The notes under the pieces: model-generated | Database searches by the model: none | Told to the model about the DNA's origin: nothing | What the model saw: only the letters and a program-made list of their open reading frames with translations | Assembly (NCBI GenBank): GCA_016182285.1 | Contig: JACOXQ010000040.1 | Span: forward strand, 1-13,748 | Origin: Candidatus Kaiserbacteria bacterium | GTDB taxonomy: Bacteria; Patescibacteriota; Minisyncoccia; Phycocordibacterales; Phycocordibacteraceae | Length of the DNA: 13,748 nt | Direction of reading: 5' to 3' | Translations under genes and position numbers: made by a program | In this document: positions 9,002 through 13,748 of the stretch, one piece after another | Layout of the letters: every line of letters begins with the position of its first letter | Position numbering within the stretch: the stretch's first letter is position 1

Positions 9002-10690
9002 ATGGCGAAGGATACGGTGGCGGAGATTAAAGAGAGACTGAACATACAGGATATTATTGCGCCGTATGTGAAGTTGAAGCGGGCGGGGAAGTCGCTTGTC
9101 GGGCTCTGCCCGTTCCATAAAGAGAAGACAGGCTCGTTCCATGTGAGCAACGAGCGCGGGAGCTGGCACTGCTTCGGCTGTGGTATTGGTGGAGATGGGT
9201 TCTCTTTTATTGAGAAAATTGAAGGCGTAGATTTTAAGGGTGCTTTAAAAATTCTTGCAGAAAAAGCCGGAGTACAGATTCAGTACACAGGAAACAGTAA
9301 ACAGAATACAGAGAAATCAGATCGTCTGCGCGCGCTTATGAGCCGCGCGAGCGAGTGGTATGCGGGCAAGTTGAAAGATAGTCACGCGGAGAAATATGCG
9401 AAGTCGCGCGGACTCACCGACAAGACTATTTCTGAATGGCGCCTCGGCTACGCGCCGGACGAATGGCGCGCGCTCTTGGAATCTTTCACTACCGAAGGTT
9501 TTACTGTCCCGGAACTTCTTTCGGCAGGACTGATAAAAGAAGCGGATGGCAAGAAAGGTACGTATTATGACCGTTTCAGAAATAGACTGATGTTCCCGAT
9601 ACGCGACAGCGCCGGCCGCGTCGTCGCGTTTACCGGCAGGGCGCTCGCGAATGACGATTTAGCTAAATATTTAAACTCCCCGGAGACTGACTTATATCAC
9701 AAGTCTGAAATCTTATTTGGAATGGATAGAGCGAAGGATACGATACGGGTGCGTAAGTTCACGATGCTGGTAGAGGGCCAGATAGACGTGCTCCACGCGC
9801 ATCAGGCGGGGTTTGAAAACGCGGTTGCGCTCTCCGGCACTGCTCTATCCGAAAAACATCTCGCGCTTATGAAGCGTTACAGCGAAAACCTGATGCTCGT
9901 GCTGGATGCCGACCCAGCCGGCCTCGCTGCCACCGCGCGCTCCGCGCAACTTGCTCTTCGCGAGGGATTGCGCGTAAAGGCCGCCCGTCTCCCGAGCGGG
10001 AAGGACCCTGCCGACCTCATTAATGAAAACAGCAAGGATTTTGCGAAGCGTATAACGGATGCGAAGCCAATTATTGACTTCTTTCTCTCAGAGCTCGCTG
10101 AGAGAGACCGCGACTCACACCGGCTCTTGCGGTCCGCCGAGGCGATCGTTCTTCCCCTCATCGTCGCGATGCCGAGCCCGATGGAGCGCGAGCATTTTAT
10201 CCAGTCTACCGCCCGCGCCCTTTCTCTCTCGGGCGAGGCCGTCCGAGGGTCTCTTAAGCGATTACCGAAACCTTCGGACACCGCGAGCAGTACTAATACT
10301 GTGCAGATGGTTGTCCCGCCGCAAGCTCGTTCACCGCGTGATATTCGCAGTGAACAGCTTCTTGCCGTTGTCCACGCATATCCGGACACCCCTCTTGCCG
10401 AGCGCATTAAGACGGAGTATTCTAGAATTACTGAAGCCGAGACGCCGCTTTCAGATATCCCGTCCGAGTCAGCGTTGTTCAAAGCAGAACAGACTTTCGG
10501 CGAGGATCCTGCTGAAAATGCGGCAGACGAGCTTCTCCGCGCCTTTGAAGAAGCGGTTATCCGCGAGGCGTATCAAGGAGCAGTGGCCGATCTACGCAGA
10601 GCCGAGGCGAAAGGGAACGCCGCCTCGGTTCATGATGCGCATGTAGCGTGCGCTGAACTCTCTCGCCGTCTCGCTGCGTTCGGTGCTTAA
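9002..10690 (+). CDS. dnaG: DNA primase DnaG
   Basis: A 562-residue primase (E. coli 581) that makes the RNA primers for replication. The N-terminal CHC2 zinc domain has Cys36, His39, Cys57 and Cys60 (LCPFH...HCFGC). The catalytic core includes DRFRNRLMFPI and GRVVAFTGRAL. The TOPRIM part has Glu258 in VEGQIDVL, then ALSGTALSEKHL and the metal-binding aspartates 302 and 304 in LVLDADPAG, followed by LPSGKDPADLI. The usual EGYMDV-type motif reads EGQIDV here, a replacement of the aromatic residue. The C-terminal part (about 430-562) is poorly conserved helical sequence, as expected for the helicase-binding domain. The start at 9002 matches the family N-terminus and the promoter spacing. It is followed by rpoD after 46 bp, probably in one transcription unit, an order seen in the classical macromolecular-synthesis operon, here without rpsU. 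Confidence 0.96.
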   Translation: MAKDTVAEIKERLNIQDIIAPYVKLKRAGKSLVGLCPFHKEKTGSFHVSNERGSWHCFGCGIGGDGFSFIEKIEGVDFKGALKILAEKAGVQIQYTGNSKQNTEKSDRLRALMSRASEWYAGKLKDSHAEKYAKSRGLTDKTISEWRLGYAPDEWRALLESFTTEGFTVPELLSAGLIKEADGKKGTYYDRFRNRLMFPIRDSAGRVVAFTGRALANDDLAKYLNSPETDLYHKSEILFGMDRAKDTIRVRKFTMLVEGQIDVLHAHQAGFENAVALSGTALSEKHLALMKRYSENLMLVLDADPAGLAATARSAQLALREGLRVKAARLPSGKDPADLINENSKDFAKRITDAKPIIDFFLSELAERDRDSHRLLRSAEAIVLPLIVAMPSPMEREHFIQSTARALSLSGEAVRGSLKRLPKPSDTASSTNTVQMVVPPQARSPRDIRSEQLLAVVHAYPDTPLAERIKTEYSRITEAETPLSDIPSESALFKAEQTFGEDPAENAADELLRAFEEAVIREAYQGAVADLRRAEAKGNAASVHDAHVACAELSRRLAAFGA

Positions 10691-10736
10691 TCCATTTTTC
10701 ATCATTGATATCATTCTATTTCCACTTACCTCCGGC

Positions 10737-11990
10737 ATGGCAAAAAAAATTAATAAAAAAAAGAAAAAAAGTACGAAAAAAATCGCGAAGCCCCGACGTG
10801 CAAAGCAGTCGGGGTCCCGACCTCGTACCCGAGCGTCTGGAAAGGCTGTTAATAAGACGAAACATAAACCCACGAAGAAGCAGATAGTGCGCTCTGCCTC
10901 TCGCAACGCGATGGCGAAGGCGAATTCGCAAAAAGCCATCTCCGCAGAAGCGCTCATAGAGAAGGGCAAGGAGCGCGGATATGTCACCTACAGCGAAATA
11001 CTGAAGTCGTTTCCGCATGTTGAGAGCGACATCAGCTTCCTTGAATCGCTCTACGAACGATTCTCTATCGCCGGCGTTGATGTGCTTGAGGGAGGGATGC
11101 TGGAAGACGCCGCCGACGAATACCTCGCCACGCGCAACATCAAGGACCGCCACTCCACAGGCTATGATTCCATCCAGATCTATCTGCGCGAGATAGGGCA
11201 GTATCCCTTGCTGACTGCCGCCGAGGAGCGCGAGCTCGCGAAGCGCATAGAGAAAGGCGACGCCGAGGCGCGCAATATCCTCGCGCGGAGCAACCTGCGC
11301 CTCGTGGTCTCTATTGCTAAAAAATACGTCGGCCGCTCGCCGGATTTAACCCTGCTTGACCTTATCCAAGAAGGAAATCTCGGCCTCTTCCGCGCGGTAG
11401 ACAAGTTTGACTGGAAGAAGGGCTACAAGTTCTCAACCTATGCGACATGGTGGATCCGCCAGGCGATCACGCGCGCGCTCGCCGACCAGTCGCGTACTAT
11501 CCGCATCCCCGTCCACATGGTGGAGACTATCGCTAAATATAAGCAGGTCTCGCGCCGTTTGTCCCAAGCGCTTGGCCGCGACCCGCAGGCGGAGGAGATT
11601 GCAGTGGAGATGGGGGTAGAACCGGAAAAGATTTACCAAATAGAGAAGATTAATCAGGACACGCTCTCGCTGGAGAACCCGGTCGGCAGCGACGACGACG
11701 AGAAATCAACACTCGGCGATTTCATCCCCGACGACAAGATTCCATCTCCCGTGCAAGAGTCCTCGGAGCGCATTTTATCCGAGCAGGTAAGGGGCATTTT
11801 AAGCGACCTTTCGCCGAAAGAACGCAAGATTCTGGAAATGCGCCACGGCCTCATGGACGGCATCTATCACACGCTTGAAGAAGTTGGCAGGGAATTCGGC
11901 GTGACCCGTGAGCGCATCCGCCAGATAGAAGCCAAAGCGCTGGAAAAAATCCGCCTCCACGACCGCGCCCGCCACCTAAAGTCGTATTAG
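10737..11990 (+). CDS. rpoD: RNA polymerase primary sigma factor (sigma-70)
   Basis: A 417-residue housekeeping sigma factor that directs RNA polymerase to -10/-35 promoters. Residues 1-50 are extremely basic (22 Lys/Arg). A region 1.1-like segment follows at 70-118 (RGYVTYSEILKSFP). Region 1.2 is at about 142-172 (DSIQIYLREIGQYPLLT). Region 2 is at 180-262 with NLRLVVSIAKKY, LLDLIQEGNLGL and the -10-melting block YKFSTYATWWIRQAI. Region 3 is at 263-345, and region 4 at 352-410 with LSPKERKILEMRHG and the -35-binding helix VTRERIRQIEAKAL. ATG 10737 is preferred to GTG 10683, which overlaps the end of dnaG and adds 18 hydrophobic residues. No Shine-Dalgarno sequence is seen before the ATG. Codons 2-16 contain A-runs of 8, 8, 7 and 7. 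The gene follows dnaG and ends at a strong terminator. Confidence 0.95.
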   Translation: MAKKINKKKKKSTKKIAKPRRAKQSGSRPRTRASGKAVNKTKHKPTKKQIVRSASRNAMAKANSQKAISAEALIEKGKERGYVTYSEILKSFPHVESDISFLESLYERFSIAGVDVLEGGMLEDAADEYLATRNIKDRHSTGYDSIQIYLREIGQYPLLTAAEERELAKRIEKGDAEARNILARSNLRLVVSIAKKYVGRSPDLTLLDLIQEGNLGLFRAVDKFDWKKGYKFSTYATWWIRQAITRALADQSRTIRIPVHMVETIAKYKQVSRRLSQALGRDPQAEEIAVEMGVEPEKIYQIEKINQDTLSLENPVGSDDDEKSTLGDFIPDDKIPSPVQESSERILSEQVRGILSDLSPKERKILEMRHGLMDGIYHTLEEVGREFGVTRERIRQIEAKALEKIRLHDRARHLKSY

Positions 11991-12009
11991 TTGTTTTGTA
12001 TATAAAAAG

Positions 12010-12043
12010 AAACGCACGGGGACTTTCGTCTTCCGTGCGTTTT
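12010..12043. terminator. Bidirectional terminator between rpoD and the DUF5680-like gene
   Basis: A 10-bp stem (AAACGCACGG, 12010-12019, with its complement at 12033-12042) closes a 13-nt loop. On the + strand a short T-run follows; on the - strand the stem is followed by a T-rich tract. It lies 19 bp after the rpoD stop and 16 bp after the stop of the convergent gene, so it serves both. Confidence 0.85.
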
Positions 12044-12059
12044 GGTTACGCACTAATCA

Positions 12060-12599
12060 TCAAAGCATCAGCCCACCTTTATACATGTGCCATCCGACTT
12101 TCGCATTGCGATGCCCGACCCATTCACTACCGGCGAATAATTTGAAGTGATCGCGTTGGTTTCGGTAACCGTCATCGATCTCGTTCAGATAGTAGAATTC
12201 ACCAAACGAAAAATGGTTCGTAGGTCCACGTCCGCCGAAAAATTGCCTTTTTGAATACGTTTCGCGAAGCGCCGCCTTAAGACATGGGATGGCTTCAGCA
12301 GGATAAGAACCGTAGTATTGCATCATCCACACAGGCATTCTTTCGTACAAAATGACGGTCATCCCTCCGCTATACGAACTCATGGGTGTGACAAGATACG
12401 GATCAACAACCAGCCAAGGGCCACGTTCATAGGGCGGAGCCAATTTCGAGCCAGGCAATTCAACAATTGTTGCTTTCTGCACCTTGGTCGCTGAAGCATA
12501 TCCGGCCATCATGGCGTCAAAAAATACCTCTTTCATCTCCGAAAGAAATGCCGGATCTTTCGCCAATTCTTTGAACCTATTTACCGTGTCAGCGTCCAT
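12060..12599 (-). CDS. DUF5680-like small protein
   Basis: A 179-residue protein without signal peptide or membrane segment. By eye it resembles the DUF5680 pattern: an N-terminal helix ending in FFDAMMAGYAS, then ELPGSK, WLVVDPY, SGGMTVIL, the PVWMMQYYG block around residue 90-98, and a C-terminal WHMYKGGLML. Function is unknown in that family. The start is firm: GGGAGGT (12605-12611 on the other strand) ends five bases before the ATG. The gene is convergent with rpoD and shares its terminator. It is divergent from the second PaaX/Cas2-like gene, and its candidate promoter touches box B1. Its codon choice is more AT-rich than that of the polymerase genes, which hints at later acquisition. 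The family call is from memory of the motif and is moderate in confidence; that it is a real gene is likely. Confidence 0.7.
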   Translation of the reverse strand: MDADTVNRFKELAKDPAFLSEMKEVFFDAMMAGYASATKVQKATIVELPGSKLAPPYERGPWLVVDPYLVTPMSSYSGGMTVILYERMPVWMMQYYGSYPAEAIPCLKAALRETYSKRQFFGGRGPTNHFSFGEFYYLNEIDDGYRNQRDHFKLFAGSEWVGHRNAKVGWHMYKGGLML

Positions 12600-12632
12600 T
12601 TTGGACCTCCCGCAGTGATTTCAATTCAGAAT

Positions 12633-12650
12633 GGATTCCTTTCAGAATCC
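12633..12650 (-). promoter_or_regulatory. Small inverted repeat upstream of the DUF5680-like gene
   Basis: GGATTC (12633-12638) and GAATCC (12645-12650) are exact complements around a 6-nt loop, within the presumed 5' leader of the - strand gene. It could be a minor hairpin or operator half-sites. A 6-bp pair like this may occur by chance. Confidence 0.2.
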
Positions 12651-12674
12651 TGCCAGGAACTTCAACCTGCCATT

Positions 12675-12702
12675 ATCGTACACCATCCTCGTTAATTAGC
12701 AA
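12675..12702 (-). promoter_or_regulatory. Candidate promoter of the DUF5680-like gene
   Basis: Read on the - strand, TTGCTA (12702-12697) and TACGAT (12680-12675) are separated by 16 bp. The -35 ends two bases from box B1, so a protein bound to the box could affect this promoter as well as the divergent gene. Confidence 0.35.
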
Positions 12703-12704
12703 GG

Positions 12705-12742
12705 TATCCACAGTTAGGTCCTATAGACACCAACTTTGGATA
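12705..12742. repeat. Box B1, 38-bp quasi-palindrome (left copy)
   Basis: Begins TATCCACAGTT and ends TTTGGATA, symmetric in 28 of 38 positions, with the central TCCTATAG at the same place as in box A. It matches box B2 in 31 of 38 positions, plus flanking AAGG on the left and GTT-GGA on the right. It lies 16 bp before the ATG of the + strand gene. Confidence 0.85.
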
Positions 12743-12758
12743 GTTAGGAAGGTACACT

Positions 12759-13352
12759 ATGAGGATGGGTGTATTGGAAAGAAAATCAAAAGCTAATCGC
12801 CGTTTGGGAGCGTTTCAGGCGGCCGCACTTGCGGTAGTTGCCATTGGCGTTGTCGTTTTTATTGCGGCGACAGCGCCGAATGTTGCACAGCTTTTAAAGT
12901 ACTTCCCAGGCTATAAGAAAGGGGCGCGATTTAATTTTCAGGTAAAGTCAGCGCTTTCACGTCTAGCCGCGAAAGGGCTTGTAGTGTTTATAGAGAAAGG
13001 CGATAAGCGATATGCGCGCATTACTGAAAGTGGTAAGCATATGCTTGATCTAGAGACGGCTAGGATGCAAATAGGAAAAAAGAAAAGATGGGACCGTAGA
13101 TGGCGCCTAGTTATTTTCGATATTCCAGAACGGCGCCGTTCCGTCCGCATACGGTTGCGCAAGTTCATGGCCTCATGCGGATTTGAACGCCTCCAAGACA
13201 GTGTATGGGCATATCCGTACGACTGCGAAGACCTAATCGCGCTCGTGAAAGCTGAGTTCAGAATCGGAGCGGATGCGCTGTATCTCATCGTTGAACAGAT
13301 GGAACATGATAAGCATCTGCGTGAGCATTTTCATCTGCCGCTCAACCAATAA
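12759..13352 (+). CDS. PaaX/Cas2-like protein with clear N-terminal membrane helix
   Basis: A 197-residue paralogue of the gene at 8053-8643. Residues 17-40 form a clear transmembrane helix (AAALAVVAIGVVVFIAA) after a basic N-terminus, which predicts a membrane-anchored protein with the rest in the cytoplasm. A winged helix-turn-helix follows at about 55-98 (FQVKSALSRLAAKGLV, then KRYARITESGKHML). The Cas2-like domain runs from 111: WRLVIFDI with Asp121, ERRRSVRIRLRKFM, GFERLQDSVWAYPYDC. Both proteins end in LREHF-x-LP. The start is supported by AGGAAGG (12746-12752) six bases before the ATG. Family knowledge: the PaaX central domain shares the Cas2 fold and PaaX represses transcription; true Cas2 works with Cas1, which is absent here. 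A role in binding the flanking boxes is my inference. Confidence 0.8.
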   Translation: MRMGVLERKSKANRRLGAFQAAALAVVAIGVVVFIAATAPNVAQLLKYFPGYKKGARFNFQVKSALSRLAAKGLVVFIEKGDKRYARITESGKHMLDLETARMQIGKKKRWDRRWRLVIFDIPERRRSVRIRLRKFMASCGFERLQDSVWAYPYDCEDLIALVKAEFRIGADALYLIVEQMEHDKHLREHFHLPLNQ

Positions 13353-13354
13353 GG

Positions 13355-13392
13355 TATCCACAGTTGGTACCTATAGGCACTAAGTGTGGATA
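13355..13392. repeat. Box B2, 38-bp quasi-palindrome (right copy)
   Basis: Symmetric in 32 of 38 positions, with perfect 8-bp ends (TATCCACA and TGTGGATA) and a perfect CCTATAGG centre. It starts two bases after the TAA of the PaaX/Cas2-like gene and 46 bp before the nuclease gene. It is a direct repeat of box B1 at 650 bp. Confidence 0.88.
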
Positions 13393-13438
13393 GTTGGAGC
13401 GGGGTAACGAAGAAGCGTGGATGCGGTAACATACGTTT

Positions 13439-13748
13439 ATGCCAAAAACACGGAAAGGCAGAAGGACTGGGAAATCGCGATATCCGATAAAGCATTGGAG
13501 CCATTCAAGCTTGATGGCGTTTTTGCGCAATCCGCTTGCGTGGTACAAGCGGTATGTGGAAGAGATATACGACACGCCGACAACGCCGGCGGCGGTCGTC
13601 GGGAGCGCGGGGCACCTCGCGCTGGAGAATTTTTATAATGGAGCAGATAAAGAATCGGCGATACAAAAAGGTTTGGAATATATGCGCAACGTTGCAGATT
13701 TTGAAATAGACTTCGGCAGCGCAAAAACCCGCCGCGCCAAAAGAGAAA
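13439..13748 (+). CDS. PD-(D/E)XK nuclease family protein (RecB/Cas4-type), N-terminal part
   Basis: The frame opens at ATG 13439 and runs off the window after 103 codons. An in-frame TAA 12 bases upstream makes this the earliest start. After a basic N-terminus (MPKTRKGRRTGKSRYPIKHW) it shows the entry motif of RecB-like PD-(D/E)XK nucleases: SHSSLMAFLRNPLAWYKRYV, comparable to the usual S-x-S-x-L-x-x-x-x-x-C-P-x-x-(Y/F) block. It continues with VVGSAGHLALENFY, comparable to GTAVHEALE with its active-site histidine. The cysteine found in many relatives is Asn (RNPLAW), so an iron-sulfur cluster is unlikely at this end. The catalytic D and E-x-K lie beyond the window. No clear Shine-Dalgarno sequence is seen. 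Box B2 ends 46 bp upstream, so the gene may be read through from the PaaX/Cas2-like gene. Confidence 0.7.
   Translation, partial: MPKTRKGRRTGKSRYPIKHWSHSSLMAFLRNPLAWYKRYVEEIYDTPTTPAAVVGSAGHLALENFYNGADKESAIQKGLEYMRNVADFEIDFGSAKTRRAKRE

Larger units (their letters stand above)
8703..9211. repeat. dnaG: 254-bp direct tandem duplication of the dnaG promoter and 5' end
   Basis: The stretch from about 8703 to 8957 repeats at about 8957 to 9211 with a constant period of 254 bp. It covers the -35 and -10 hexamers, the short leader and the first 69 codons of dnaG. Over these codons 14 differ silently and 5 change the residue, so the copies are diverged and not a fresh duplication. Confidence 0.9.
12705..13392 (+). 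mobile_element. Putative cassette B: second PaaX/Cas2-like gene between two 38-bp boxes
   Basis: A 688-bp unit of the same design as 8023-8680: a 38-bp quasi-palindromic box, one PaaX/Cas2-like gene, and the same box again in direct orientation two bases after the stop codon. Box length, central motif and gene type match cassette A, but the box arms differ. Mobility is inferred, not shown; there are no target-site duplications that I can identify beyond the boxes themselves. Confidence 0.4.

Noticed and set aside
10683..10736. GTG 10683 as start of rpoD
   Set aside because: It overlaps the end of dnaG, has no ribosome site and adds 18 hydrophobic residues not typical of sigma-70; ATG 10737 is better.
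12705..13392. DnaA boxes in the TATCCACA arms of boxes B1 and B2
   Set aside because: The match to TTATCCACA is 8 of 9 and is part of a symmetric box also seen, with other arm sequence, in cassette A; no AT-rich unwinding region or dnaA gene is nearby.
8023..13392. CRISPR array or genuine Cas2
   Set aside because: Only two repeat copies per pair, spaced by a whole gene; no cas1, no spacers, and the proteins have a membrane segment and winged helix not found in CRISPR Cas2.

Overview
The window looks like a chromosomal segment from a Candidate Phyla Radiation (Patescibacteria) bacterium, most likely Parcubacteria. I infer this from the protein sequences: a short RpoB (about 1058 residues), a sigma-70 with a lysine-rich N-terminal tail, a 562-residue DnaG, and two small proteins with an N-terminal hydrophobic segment, a winged helix and a Cas2-like domain. 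That last architecture is common in this group, usually annotated as PaaX-like. No database search was possible, so the lineage is an inference.

Layout from left to right. The 3' end of trmD is followed by a 42-bp perfect palindrome. A small unknown gene comes next, broken by an exact 52-bp tandem duplication and closed by a strong terminator. Then rpoB and rpoC follow on the + strand; rpoC is split by a frameshift that looks like a deletion of about 31 bp just upstream of the active-site region. A PaaX/Cas2-like gene lies on the - strand between rpoC and dnaG. The promoter and 5' end of dnaG are duplicated in tandem (254-bp period), leaving a 76-residue zinc-finger-only copy ahead of the intact dnaG. 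Next come rpoD, a bidirectional terminator, a DUF5680-like gene on the - strand, a second PaaX/Cas2-like gene on the + strand, and the 5' part of a PD-(D/E)XK (RecB/Cas4-type) nuclease gene that runs off the window.

The housekeeping core is the transcription and replication-priming set: beta, beta', primase and primary sigma factor, all on one strand. The accessory layer is two PaaX/Cas2-like units, and it holds the most unusual structure here. Each gene sits between two directly repeated 38-bp quasi-palindromic boxes centred on CCTATAGG-type cores. The two pairs share length, symmetry and core but differ in arm sequence. In the first unit the start and stop codons lie inside or at the edge of the boxes. 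This suggests compact gene cassettes (about 658 and 688 bp) that carry their own recognition sites, either as mobile units or as autoregulated units.

Three indel-type lesions in 13.7 kb (the 52-bp duplication, the rpoC deletion and the dnaG 5' duplication) could be real genome plasticity. They could also come from strain mixture or misassembly in a metagenome, and raw reads would decide.
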